Shown here in pieces: positions 36,314 to 48,661 of a stretch of 64,000 nucleotides of DNA (the first letter of the stretch is position 1; every line of letters begins with the position of its first letter). The stretch lies in the NCBI GenBank assembly GCA_021464415.1, contig CM038467.1, positions 21,050,011-21,114,010 on the forward strand, given 5' to 3'. The notes under the pieces were generated by a model that saw only the letters and a program-made list of their open reading frames with translations, had not been told where the DNA came from and did no database searches. This stretch comes from Lonicera japonica (Eukaryota; Streptophyta; Magnoliopsida; Dipsacales; Caprifoliaceae). A program made the position numbers and the translations under genes.

Positions 36314-38256
36314 CATGGTTAAAGTTGCGGTTTCGGTGCGTAACTCGGGCACTCAATTTTTAACTCAGATATTGGTATCGGTTTTGGTTTCGGCGATATG
36401 AACCGATTTATTATTTAAAAAGTTTAAAAAATTACAAAAAAAATATAAAAAATTTTAAAGTATAAGATTAATAAGACGTATCAATTAGATAAGCATAATA
36501 ACATTATCTAATACAAATTACATATTTTACATCAAAATACCATCATCTGTCGCATTTAATAATATAATATTACATCATAATTCAATAAATATATAACAAT
36601 ACAATTTTATAAAGTACAAATATCTTAAATATAAGTTCAATTAGGCCTAGAATAATGATATAAATTATAATTATCATCATTACTCAAGAACTCTAGTGAT
36701 GAGGAATGGGGATATAAAGGAGGTTGAGAATTAGCACTTGTGGGGTAAGGATGAGATGAATGGCTAGATGACCTATAGGGATGAGATGAATAGCTAGATG
36801 ATCCATAATCAGGAAAATTTGGTTGACCGTCATGATGATAGTACCCAAATCCCCGATAATCGTTGCTACTTAAAGATTTATCATGATACGTTCCATGACC
36901 ACTTCCATAATAACCACCACGAACAGTAATAGTATTATTTGATCCCCTACTACTAGTATAATCTTGTGTAGAACTTCCATAAGCATTGCCAAAACCATAA
37001 CTAGATATTTCACCTCCGGATATGTTATATCTACAACTATCATAATCATAGTCGTATCCATGTCCACCGTAATAGTGTTGGCTTAAGTTCAAGCTCTGTA
37101 GTTGATCATCGATGCGACGATAGCTTTGTGAATGAGGATTATAGCCACTAGAATACTCATCATAACTAGGGAACCTAGTTAAATCTGCTAGATGCCTACG
37201 CTGCTCACTTATTCCAGGTCGATATCCGTGATCTGTGTCTTATGTGGCATAATAATTATCATCTCCACGCCATGACATACCACCATCATGTTGGTTATCA
37301 GTATAAGGATTGTAAGCACCACCTCTACTACCACTATTAGTACCTCGTATAGCACCACTACCTAGCCCACCTCCACCATCATTATTAGCATCATCATCAT
37401 CATCCCCTCCGTCGTCATCATCATCATCACTTGAGAAAACGGTAAGTTTTTGAGGTTGTTTACGACGGAAACCACCTTCTATCTTTTCTTCGCTCTTTTC
37501 AATACTCTCATCCAACCATGCTAAATCATCAGATTCTAAAACCCCTACCTCATTCTCCCTTACCCACTCATCCAATATATCACCATCATCAAATATATTT
37601 TTTAGGTCGACTGAGTTATAATAATCGTCTGCATCACTTATGTATATCAAATTTCTAACTTTAAGGTACATATTATAGTGCACATACACTAGTTTATGCA
37701 ACTTTATCATTGCTAATCGATTACGAAGTTTTGCATGGATTATTGACCACGTGCTCCAATTTCTTTCACAACCATGGCAGGCTTTTGGTGTCTTTCCTTC
37801 ATTCTTTTGTTTTTTTTCTTTTCCATTTATTTTTCTTGTTTCTTTTCTTCCTTCTTATCATCTTTTCTTTTTTAGGATTAAGGTCATTAAGCCTATTTAA
37901 TTAAATAAAAATTAATAAATTACTTTGGAACAATTGAACAAATTAACATTTTTTTAATAGTTATCAATTTAATTAAATAAAGATTAACAAATTATTTTGG
38001 AACAATATCAACATTTTTTTTTCAAACATGGAGTAACCTTTTTTTTTTTCAAACTTTAGTCACTTTATTCAATTATTCAATATCAGTGAAATATCGGTGA
38101 AATATCGGCAACTCGGCATGATTTCGGTAAAATATCGTTGATATTTTGAAATACCGCGATTTTAATCGTATCGGGTCATAATAGCGGTTCGGCACCCCCT
38201 ATTCTAACTCGATATCGGCCATCTCGGATCGGTTTCGGCCGATATTTTGAACCATG
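36314..38256 (-). mobile_element. Non-autonomous hAT element with perfect 8-bp target duplication
   Basis: CATGGAAT is repeated exactly at 36306-36313 and 38257-38264. An 8-bp duplication is diagnostic of hAT elements. The ends are short imperfect inverted repeats (CATGGTTAAAG at the left, TTTTGAACCATG at the right). The right end carries many ATATCGG motifs in both orientations, typical of hAT subterminal transposase-binding sites. Inside is only the C-terminal part of a transposase, so this is an internally deleted copy. It landed about 100 bp upstream of the TRB TATA-like box. Confidence 0.88.
36637..37775 (-). pseudogene. hAT transposase C-terminal fragment (hATC dimerisation domain)
   Basis: The minus-strand frame reads HGCERNWSTWSIIHAKLRNR, then LVYVHYNMYLKVRNL and FDDGDILDEWV. 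This is the end of the hATC dimerisation domain of plant DUF659/hAT transposases. An acidic D-run and a Gly/Tyr/Ser-rich tail follow. A single in-frame TAA at about 37242 splits the frame; beyond it the same frame continues to the stop at 36637. Upstream of about 37775 the family similarity ends abruptly, which marks the internal deletion. The BED finger and catalytic core are absent, so it cannot be an active transposase. Confidence 0.75.
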
Positions 38257-38344
38257 CATGGAATACTAAATATACTGGCCTGGTCCAGTCCATATAAAGC
38301 CCAAGCCCTAATTATCAACTTGTAGCAAACCACCCGCAATGATA

Positions 38345-38835
38345 CCAAAAAAGAATTGCGTAAAAACTTGTAAATTATACGTGTTAACTTATTTTTATAA
38401 AAAAATTAAATATTAAAAAAAATGTATTCCAACAATATTTTTATAAAGTTTTATATAAATTTTAAAATAACAAATAAGATTCTAACACATGTTAAATATC
38501 AATTCAAGCAATTTTTTTATTATTTTTTTTCTTGAAATTTTTACAAATAATGTTATAATCATAATGGATCTTGATTTATAGATATTAATGAGTATATTTC
38601 AAATATATATTTTTTATTAAAATATACATTTTACATTTAAAGTTATTACTTTTTCAATTTTTATAAAAAAATTGAAGAGAGATAAAGCTGATGTGGTATT
38701 GTAAAATAAGAGTTTATTTTACACAACCATTTTATACAAATTTTAATTTTAAAAGACTATTGGAGATCAAAAAAAATTTACAAGTTGTATAAATTTTACA
38801 CAAAACAAATATTTAAAAGACTATTGAAAATACTC
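38345..38835. mobile_element. Harbinger/Tourist-like MITE, copy C, decayed
   Basis: The sequence follows copy B at 23.6-24.1 kb through GCTGATGTGG, TTTATTTTACACA and AAAAGACTATTGGAGATCAA. It ends at ATACTC followed by TTA. The left end has diverged and is approximate. Confidence 0.65.
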
Positions 38836-39354
38836 TTACTCGTGTTTTTTATTTTTTTTACTAACTAAAACTCCAATTTGAAAAAACTTGGGTAGTTCTC
38901 TAGTAGTTAATGGGCTGGTCATGAATTTGAACCTTTTCCATGCTTTCAAGTTCAAACACTTCAGTGTATTTACTACGATTACAAATGATGCGTATTAAAA
39001 AGTCCAATTTGCGCAAACCTATCTCACAATAGAATGAATAGGGAGTGAGATTAATGTTGAATTATTTTTTTTTTGGATATTCTTGTTTATATGTGCTCCA
39101 CCTCAACTAATTTCACAAGACTTTGGTGCTTATCAACTCGAAAACTCCCCAGTAGCCTCAAGAATCTTAACACATCGGAAAATCAAACTTGAGATCATGC
39201 GCCTAATTACTCAATATGAGGTAACCCCTTGGGGTTATGTGTGCTTATGAACAATGAGTTTCGAATTTAAAATTGATGGGCTGAAACAAATTTTTTATTA
39301 TTGAGATAACTCACTCACTCAATATTGTTATTATTTAAACTCTATTTTAGAGCA

Positions 39355-39660
39355 AGATTAAAACTATAGAAAAAATAACTGAATTGTCTGTCAGAGAAGT
39401 TGAAACATAAGTTGAAACATGTGGTAAAGATGTTTCTCATTTCATGTTAATTTTTATGAGTACATGTGTTCTATTTTTTTATTTTTTTTATTTTGTGTGG
39501 AATTTTTTTCTACCTTACCTTATAAAGAAAAAAAATTCATGAAAAAAACTAAAAAATAAAAGTTTGTCTCACAACATGTCTTAACTTATTCTTCAACTTT
39601 TTATACAAATTAATTATTTTTCTTATTAATTTTCATATTACTAAATGGAGCCAAAGTTCT
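39355..39660. mobile_element. Hairpin MITE of the TTGAA-ATAAGTT family, copy D
   Basis: The left half (GAAGTTGAAACATAAGTTGA then AACATGTGG) faces an inverted right half (CACAACATGTCTTAACTTAT then TCTTCAACTTTTTA). The right border contains ACTAAATGGAGCC, resembling the CAAACGGAG ends of the copies at 48.6 and 61.4 kb. No gene is inside. Confidence 0.6.
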
Positions 39661-41223
39661 TAATAAGATTCAAAACTGAAGTCTTTGATAGTGAAGTTAT
39701 TTCTTGCATGTAACTTTCGTGTCCCCATGTAACCTAATAAAATTAAGGATTGAATTAGCAACAGAAAGCAACCACCTAACCTGCATCAAACTTCTACGAA
39801 AATTAGAAGACGATAATTAATTAAATGGATCTTTCTTCTTCTCGCACGTACCATTGAACCCCCCAAAAAATACAATAATAATAATATTTGCACCACCCAT
39901 ACTATAAACACGAAACAAAATTCTCCAATATTATAAATACTATTTAAAGTCTTCATAATTAGTTATTTGAGTTTACCATTAACACTCAAGTTTTCGACCT
40001 TATCATCCATATCTACGATATTATCAAATTTTGTTTTTTGAAAGTATCACTCAGTGCCTATTAGTTCATAAAATATGTTTAATTGATAATTTTGACTCGA
40101 GACTAATGTCATGCTTGGTGTAACATACCGTTTTAATAGCATAAACCTTCATGCTTATGCGCACTGCACGTAGTAATAGACAGGGTCCAAAGATAAAAAC
40201 TTATTACGAAATTTCAAATTCCGGTTTTAAATGAAGAAATTTTAGACAAAATTGTATTGTGTCTATAAAAGAGCATAAACTTTCTTATCCACTCTGAATT
40301 TTAGCGAAGTTAAAAATGAGGGTGGATTTCTAATCCACACTTCCATGCTTATCTATATATTGTTTTTATCGAAAAAAAACTACACACTAAACAATTTGTG
40401 TGATTGTCCACCTTACAATACTTTGAAAAAAAGAAATTGCAAAAGAATAAAACAGCACTTTTGCTAATTGCTAATGGGTTGAGTGAGAAGGCTTACATAG
40501 TGGAATGCAAGGGTGGAAAGACACAGATTGGGTGTGGAATTGACCATTGATAGGGCAGCAATTGTAACATGCATTTATCATACCTAGTGGAGATTGAAAA
40601 TAGAAGCCAAAAAAACAAAAATAGAGGTCGGATAAAATTCCGATTAGCTAAATTATAAAAATTTGTTGGTCGGAAAATAACTATAAATCCATTGTCATTT
40701 TACCTCATTCGTCAAACAAATGTCAATAATCTTTAATCTTTAATGATTAATCATATTCTATGAGTTCGCCATTATCGACCCAATAAGTTCAATTTACATT
40801 AAAACTTGAGAAAGAGTGATCGAGTTTTTTTACCGTCTTATTTGTAAAACAAATGCGAGGGAAAATATTCAATTCAATTACTGCACATATTATATTTGCG
40901 AAGGGACCAATACTTGCATATAATAAAATAAGAATCTCTGGCAATTTACAATAATACCTAATCCCATTGGAATGGAAACCATAAACTAAATCGAACAGCA
41001 GATAAGAAAACATAATAGTAACATAACATTTCCAGTCCAAGTTAAATCAAATTAACGATTAGAAAGGATGAGATAAAAGTGGGATGAAAACTATACTGAT
41101 GGCATAGAATTTGAAGTCTCAAATAGACAATTTCAAATGGGAATCTAAGCTTTTTCTTGGCACAACCCTTTCTCTTCCTTCTATTAAACTTCTCTTTCAC
41201 AAAAGAGTATCAACTTTTTCTCC
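39661..41223. other. Gene-free DNA downstream of the CYSTM gene
   Basis: AT-rich sequence without a supportable reading frame. The last few hundred bases before 41224 should be the 3' untranslated region of the CYSTM gene. I see no transposon with two definable ends. Confidence 0.5.
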
Positions 41224-43000
41224 TTAGAAGCATGCATCCAGCAGGCAGCAACAGCACAGTGCAGCCAAACTGTACATTTACAATAATAAAATATCATAAG
41301 CATCTGATAAAAGATCCGGGCCATAGCACAAGTGTAAAAGTGCGGTCGGTAATTTACTCGGACAACCAACATTCAATTCTCGTCCCATTTCCACAAAAAC
41401 CATCCGGATCTACCTATCGGTTGTACTCGGGAAAAAAAAATATCATAATAAATACAAGAATAAGTGGTACATTATAATACATAATAATTCCTCACAAACA
41501 CAATAAGCATGTCAAATGGTAAATTGGTCAATTAGTTCAAAGTACATGTTTAACCGTTAGTTTTATTATAATTTCATAAGTGTAAAGAGTAATTTAGTAA
41601 TTTCACAAATCAAACAAAACCCTTCTCGCATACTATAGAAGTATATAAGAAAATTCAATTCTTAATTTTAATCAAGGAGAACATTTGACAATGCAAGCAG
41701 CACAATGCACATGAAAGAGAACATTTGACAAAGCAAGCAGCACAATGCACATGGACATCAGCTAAAGATCCTTTGATAGTAGGATATTGAGAGAATAGAA
41801 AGTAATATTCTCTTTGGTAACAAATTATTAGTGCCATTTTTTTGTAGGATGCTAAATTAAGAGTCTCAATTTTCTCTAAGAATGTACTTGATCGCAAAAT
41901 TTTCCATGGAAAAATTTGTACTTTTCCATGTAGTTCCAATTTTTGATGTAATTCTATGATGCAAAAATATAGGACTACTATAAGGGACAACAAAAACGGC
42001 AAAAGAAAAAAAGGCAGGTATAGCTCACAGGCAAAAATGTTCAATTCTAGATAAAAAGTGGACAATCAAAAGCCAAAAATTGTAAAATGTACATTTTTCC
42101 ACCTACAAAATAATTATATTCAAAACACTTTTAAAAGGTATTCCATGGAATTCAATTGTCTATAAAAAATTTTTTGCCTAGAATTTAAAATTTTTCAAGC
42201 TTAATTCCATTCTTGCTATGAAACTCAACTTTGTATTAGATGCAAAGAACCTCACACAATAAGTTATATCCTCATTAGTTTCTTTAAGAAAATTTTCCTT
42301 ACTTACAATTCTTACTGCCTATTCATACCAGTTGCATTACATTAGTTATGTAATGTATGCTAGTAAAAATAGATAATAAGAATACCCGATAAGTGTAGTA
42401 TTGCACGAAAAGAAAAAATACCAACATCAATTAATCCTATAATAATCAATAATGTTCTCCAAAAATTGAGGAAAATCAAACACTTATAATCTACAGAGAA
42501 AATCAAATTGTCACCGAATTCCCAGATCTGATTCCTCAACATGCATATACCATATAAACAGGTAATATATCAGCATTCATGATAGATATTGAAATATAAT
42601 GAGCATATATATATATATACCATCCTTCCAAGCAGCCACTGCTTTGTTTTTGTTGTTGGGGCGGCGGTGGGGCGTACTGAGGAGCATACTGCGGAGGGTA
42701 CCCTTGCGGTGGGTATCCCTGAGGAGGATACCCCTGGGGTGGGTACCCCTGAGGAGGAGGGTACCCTTGAGGAGGATACCCTGGTGGAGGATAAGCGTCC
42801 TTTGGGTATCCTTCAGGAGGATAACCTACATAAATTATATCCACAAAATCAATCAGATCCAAATAATCAAACCCTAAATCACCAAATTCAATTTAAATTT
42901 AGATACACAACAAAATAGATAAAAGAAAATATTAGACAGAATGCAGACCTTGAGGAGGAGGAACACCAACAGGGGGCTGGTTCTGATTGTAATAACTCAT
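41224..43000 (-). CDS. CYSTM (cysteine-rich transmembrane module) protein with GYPPQ repeats
   Basis: CYSTM proteins are short tail-anchored plant proteins linked to stress responses, and include PCC1 and the WINDHOSE pair. Exons in transcript order are 43000-42949, 42825-42621 and 41269-41224: 303 bases, 100 residues, in phase. The protein starts MSYYNQNQPPVGVPPPQGYP, runs through several GYPPQ repeats and two QYAP units, then QQQKQSSGCLEG. The last exon supplies the diagnostic C-terminal module CLAALCCCCLLDACF, a Cys-rich hydrophobic segment. This 46-base exon lies 1.35 kb away from the repeat exon. Without it the frame would run into an intron and lose the module. Length and order fit the family closely. 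Confidence 0.93.
41677..41754. repeat. 40-bp tandem duplication in a CYSTM intron
   Basis: Two units beginning GAGAACATTTGACAA and ending CACAATGCACATG stand head to tail with one or two differences. They are intronic, and the high identity suggests a recent event. Confidence 0.9.
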
Positions 43001-44800
43001 TCTTTTTTATTTTAGGAAGAAAATTCTTTCCTCTGGAATTGGGGAGAAGAGAAGAGAGATAAATGGTGAGGGAGAGAAGAGAAGTTTGTTGGGTTTGTTT
43101 GGCAAGGCGGCGTCTATTTGTTTGTTTGTTTTGGGTTAAATAGGAAATTGAGGGGAGGGAAGAGTGAAAACAAAATAATAGGAGGGGGTAGAGCTGGATA
43201 TCTAAATCTTCGTGTTGAAAGCGCGTTGAGATAGAGATAATGAACTCACTTCACGAGGAGTTCGGTTAAATTAAAATACTGGTTTTGCATTGGAAATTGG
43301 GGAATTTGTATTGTGGGGTTAATGTCATCCTCAACTCCCCCCGTTTTAACCGGGATGGGAAGGAGTGCTCTGCTACATTTCTTGTCCAGAGACACGTTAC
43401 CTTTCAACCACAGGTCTTAGGGGTAAAATTTTGTACAAAAAAGCTCTATCATATTATATTATTGATTCGTATCCTATGAAACACATATACGAATATGTGT
43501 ATCGGATACGACACTGCATTAATATGATGATATAGTGTTATGGTAAAATTAGAAAAATATATAATACGATACATCTTGTATACAAATAATAAAAAATAAT
43601 TATATAATATATATATATATAATTATTCAGGTATAAATTTATGAACAATATAATTAATTTTCATAAAACTAAAGCTAACGATTGACAAATTTAATTGCAT
43701 AATAACTTAAAAGTTGATATAATATTCTGACTTGCATACAAGAATAAAGATAGAGACCAAACAGCGATGAGTGTAGACGAAAGACGGAGTGTTTTGGTTG
43801 ATCATTTCATCTTCTGATAGTTGACTTATTTACTGAATTATAAATAGAAAGTCTCAGCTTCTTTTTAAATGTTGCTATGTTTAAGAAATTATTTGTTATT
43901 TTTAAAGCAACTCTAATAAAAAAAATTACAAAACTTATCCCGTTGTATCTTGCAAGTATCATTGTCGTATCCTTGTCGTATTCAAAAAATTTTAAAAAAA
44001 ATTGGATACTCGAATATATATCTGTCGCATATCTCATACCGATACTCTGACCCTAATTGAAGTATTCGTACTTCAAAGTTTGTACTGTATTTTTGCAATG
44101 GCACATACATATATTAACAATTGCGTTGTATTGGTGATGATGTTTAATATGCTAAGAGTAATGATTTTTGATTATTAGTGTTATATCCTATTGAAATAAG
44201 GGGTTTTTAGTTTAAAGGACTAAAGTTGTGTTCTCTATCTACTCAAGGACACAAATTTTGTTCTCATTGTTTTAAGTCCATACTTTTTAAGTAAGGATTG
44301 TATTTTGCACAAAGGACAAACTAGAAAAAATGAAAATAAAAATTAAGGAAATCGATTTTTTAATTATTATCGTTATTTTATTAAAGTTTAAAAAAAAAAA
44401 AGTCGATTATTGTTGTTGTTGTTGTTGTTGTTATATGTTTCAATCTTTTAACTTACAGTCTGAGAGTTTCCAATGGATTTCTTGATATATATGAACAACC
44501 ATTGCCCTCTTTAATCTGGGTTTCGGTTGGTCCAAGTTTTGTTTCTTGATATATGTATCAGTTGCCACTCATAACTATATATAGCCCCTATAATCATAAC
44601 TGTAATTCTCTAATTGGGTCTGCTTCTTATGTAATGTTGGCACTCACGTTCAAGATCCATTTCTTAACTCTAAAGCTCTTTGAAGAATCCCTGCATAAAT
44701 TATGCCTGTATTGCAGCATAATGCAACTTCCTAAGAGAAACACCATTCCCAATGAGCCTCTAAATTGTTATTGATGATGCAATTTACGGTACGTTGTAAA
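43001..44800. other. CYSTM leader and promoter side, then gene-free DNA
   Basis: The first 150 bases or so are GA-rich on the plus strand, fitting a CT-rich leader of the minus-strand CYSTM gene. Further out, ATCGGATACG-type motifs occur in both orientations between 43.46 and 44.06 kb, probably part of an old transposon, and a TTG microsatellite lies near 44.41 kb. No gene is seen. Confidence 0.45.
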
Positions 44801-45369
44801 GGAGTGTCAATAATTGAATTTTTTGATTTTTTGAAAATAAGATAAAAAAGTGGTGAGTTTTTTGGTAATGTACTATACTGTACTAATCGATTTTTTAGCA
44901 TACTGAAATTCAGTATATTGGAATTTTCGATACGGTAATGGTAATAATTTTTGGTGCACTAAATTCTTGGTATGGTATATGGTAGAATAGTTTTGCTACA
45001 ATACCCGAACCGTACCGATCCTATCCTTACAAGTCCATAACGTACCACCAAGTATATATTGTAATGGCTTAAGTTTAATAAATACTAAATATTGTGGTAG
45101 GCTAGAAAAAATAAATTAATAAGCCCGTTGTTTATAATAGGTCAATTGCTTAAAATTATATAGTACGCATAATAAAAAGATAGGTCCATTATAAAAGTCC
45201 ATACTAATTGGATTGACCGAAACCGGATCGTTCAAAATGGTATAATTTGATCGAATCAGTCCAAGAAAATAGAGGACAGACTTCAATGGTACAATCCGTT
45301 TTACAGGTCAACGGTCCGGTTAGTCGGACTGTGAACACCCCTAGTAATGTAAAGTTTATTAAACATAGA

Positions 45370-45690
45370 AGGGGAGTCAACAAATTTGACCTTAAAGTTT
45401 GGAGTCTATTGCAAATTTAATTTTGATGTTTTTAATTGTAACAGTGCCAATCCTAAAGTATCTTTTGTTATGTAATGTCAATCTTTTGTTTACTTCCGTT
45501 TAAAAGCTCCTAACTTTGTGGCCAGTTGACATGGATTTGATGTAGATAAATGAATTGACAAATTTAACCATAAAGCTTGGGGTGTCTTGTAACTTTAATC
45601 TTGATATTTTAAGTTTTAGCCATGATGTCTCTGAAATCTTTTTAGTTATGCAATGTCAACCCTTCGTTCAATTCCCCATCCTCTCCGGGA
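45370..45690. repeat. Diverged tandem duplication of about 175 bp
   Basis: Two units share ACAAATTTRACC, TAAAGYTTGGRGT, TTAATYTTGATRTTTT and ATGYAATGTCAAYC (R is A/G, Y is C/T) in the same order, one starting near 45379 and the other near 45557. No coding potential is seen. Confidence 0.65.
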
Positions 45691-46139
45691 AAATCCACAT
45701 GGTATGCATGGAAGTTTCCTCCTTGGCTTCTTTTATATGAAGTCATGCATTTTAATTCGCGTATATCATTATGTTTCTTATTTTTATTAGATATGGCTAT
45801 TAACATTTTATAAGAGTATTTTAGTAATTTAAATAGTATCTTATTATATTAAAATGGTCTAAAATATCTATTAAATTTGTCATTAAAATATTGTCAAATT
45901 GGCAAAACAAACACAGCAAAATATAATAGTTTCATTATACGTGGCAATTTTGTATTAATTTGTCAGATTACCCATTAATTACCCATAATTAATTAATGTA
46001 TTAATGAAGGTTAATGGATATTGCTATCCCCCACAAGATGTCGTTATTCATCTATATATACACAATTATAAATTGAAAGTGAATGGAAGTGGATATAATT
46101 CCAATTTTTATAGTTTACCTATGTATCCTTATTATTTGT

Positions 46140-48000
46140 ATAGGTAAATAACACTAAATCCCCTTAAACTAACGAGGTTCTCTGAGATGCTCCTTGGAAA
46201 AAAAATCCGACAATGAGCCTCCTTGAACTAATATGTTTCTTTATTTGAGCCATGCTGTTATTACGCCACCAATGGAAAGGCGTAAATAACAAAAATGCCC
46301 AAGCATAAATTACACTAAACTAACACTCTTTTCCTAAATGACCCCCCAAGCCAAAAAAATATAAATAAAAATCCAAACATTACTCTTTTTGTTTTTTAAC
46401 GGAATATTGATAGTCTCTTTAAATTAATTAGTCTTTACAATAGAATATATATATATATATATATATATTATAATTTGATGTTTCATAAGTTTTTTTTATT
46501 CTTGTTTTTGTAGTGCGTACGTAATATAAACATGTGTATTATTTAAATTTGTTTTCAATTATATGGGTTGTAAATATTATGATTTGTTGAAAAAATTAAT
46601 ATATGTGTTTTATTTTTGAGTTTTATGTAATTAATGATGTAGTCATAAGTTGTTAATTTTTTTTTTAAATATTTTTTCTTGTGTTTATTTTATTTTTCTT
46701 GTTATTTTTCATTAAATGATTTATTTAGTTTTTGTTAATGTGAAAAATGATAATAATGAGAAAACAATATTTATTTGTAGCAAAATGAAAGAAAGGTTGT
46801 GTTCATAATGGATGAATGAATGGTAGGGAATGGGCGATGAAGTGTAGTTAAATAAAGGGAAAATCACAATTTGGGTACAAAATTCTTATAACAGTTGTTT
46901 TTGGACAAGCTTTTAATGATTTGGTCCTTATTTATGATTACGTGTAGGCCTGACAATTTATAATATGACACAATAATACGACATGAAATCGGCACAAATT
47001 TACTGGGTTTGGATGAACCCTTAACGAGTGTGGGTCATAATCGAGTTGACTCGTCAAGCCCGTTTATTAATCGAGTTGATTTCGTGTAAATTCACAAGAC
47101 ACGAATAAAACCCATTTAGCCCGATAAGAATATGAGTTAATTTCGGGTCGTGTAAACCCGTTAGTAACCCGTGTAACCCATATATGATAAATATATATTT
47201 ACATAAGTCTTTTAAAAACTTTAAAATTTTGTATTAAATCTTTTGCATTTCATCATGACCTTTTATTTTCTCCCATTTCAACACAATTACAATATACGAT
47301 GGTTTTTAGTTATTGTTGTTGCATATGTATAAATTATTGAGTGTGTATATTTTAATGGTTAATTATTATTAGGGGTTACTAAATATTATTCGTATATGAC
47401 CCAAATTGAACCGTTTATCTTAAACGATTTAAAAGGAATCGGGTCGTTTCATTTGTTAATTAAACGGGTTGTGTAAATTTGATTTTTTCACCCGTTTATT
47501 AAACGGGTCATGTATGGGTGGAGGCACTTTTCACCCGATATGACTTCAACTTGATACGAAACCGACCCGTACACGACTCATTGCCAAGCCTAGTTATATG
47601 CTATACGATGTCTACGCAGTCTTTAACGGCGAAGGCTCACCACAATGGCATGAAATATTAGAGTTAAATGAAGTAAAATTTGATATGATTACTAGCCTAA
47701 AATATGAAAATGACGAAGTTATAATTCATTATAAAATTTATTAGCTGAAAGAAAATGAATATCATGAGAAAGTTGCATTAGTGATATAAAATATGTTTAA
47801 ATTAGGGGAGAAGGGCAATTTGAGAAAAAAAAGTTCAATGGCAATTTTTTGACAATTTTTTAACGTTTTTGTCTTTATTCGTGGTTGAGTATTAACAGAC
47901 TAAACATCAAAGAGGTTCATTGTTGTGTATTTTTTTTTAGGGGGTGACCCAAAAACTCGACTTAGTTCAGGGGGGTTTAATGTAATACATCCTATTTTTA
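46140..48000. mobile_element. Possible Mutator-like element with long imperfect inverted ends
   Basis: The left border (AACACTAAATCCCCTTAAAC) and following sequence (ACAATGAGCCTCCTTGAA) resemble the inverse of the right border (AACCCCCCTGAACTAAGT on the minus strand, then ACAATGAACCTCTTTGA). The likeness spans about 150 bp. No transposase is inside, but a hAT-like MITE is nested in it. Ends are approximate. Confidence 0.4.
46945..47592. mobile_element. hAT-like MITE, nested
   Basis: TAGGCCTGACAAT at the left is the imperfect inverse of ATTGCCAAGCCTA at the right. The interior is full of CGGGTCGT, AACCCGT and ACGGGTT motifs, which dominate the subterminal regions. The 8-bp flanks (ATTACGTG and GTTATATG) match at five positions, which would be a decayed target duplication. 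Confidence 0.65.
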
Positions 48001-48387
48001 TTTTGAGCAAAATATATAATTTACCGGCTCGGAACTATAACTTGAATGTTGAAAATATATTTTTTAAAAACTAACTCAATAAGATTTTATGTGCAATTCT
48101 ACATATGCATAAAAATAAAGTGTGCACACGCATTACGTGTACCCCCACATCTACTATTAATTAAGCACAAATTTCATTCAAATGATTTTGACTCCAAAGT
48201 TTATCAATCCGACTATGTCAATCTTTCACTCACGTTTCTTCCGCAACTAAAAAAAAAGCAGCAATTTTTTCACTAAAAAAATAAATGTAACCGACATGAA
48301 AAGAGCCATTGTAATAAAACTTATGCAATAGATGAAAGAAAGAGAATTCGTGATTAGTAATGCAGTAGGTGACAGATGAAGAATAAG

Positions 48388-48661
48388 TATTGTTTGATTG
48401 TAAAGATAGAAAATGAAAATAAATTTAGTTAGTTTGTGTGAAAAGATAGAAAATAAGGTGAGAGATGTTATTTATTTTATGAGTATATATCCTCCATCCT
48501 TCAATATTTTTTGTGAAAAATTTTTACTCATCAGCAAAAAAAAAAAAATTCTTTATGGAAAAACTTAAAAATCAAGAGGATATCACTTAACTTATTTTCC
48601 ATCTTTTCACCAAAATTAACTCAATTTATTTTTCTTTTCCACCTTACAATCAAACGGAGCT
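48388..48661. mobile_element. Hairpin MITE, copy E
   Basis: The left arm (GTTTGATTGTAAAGATAGAA then AATGAAAATAAATTTAGTTA) is repeated inverted at the right, ending ACCTTACAATCAAACGGAGC. The arms are about 90 bp and the loop is small. It belongs with the copies at 39.4 and 61.1 kb. Confidence 0.75.

Noticed and set aside
42589..42918. Two plus-strand open frames of about 100 codons
   Set aside because: Antisense shadow of the GYPPQ repeats in the CYSTM gene.
44806..45345. Possible hAT-like element from GGAGTGTCAAT to GAACACCCC
   Set aside because: The ends match over only a few bases and no 8-bp duplication could be read.
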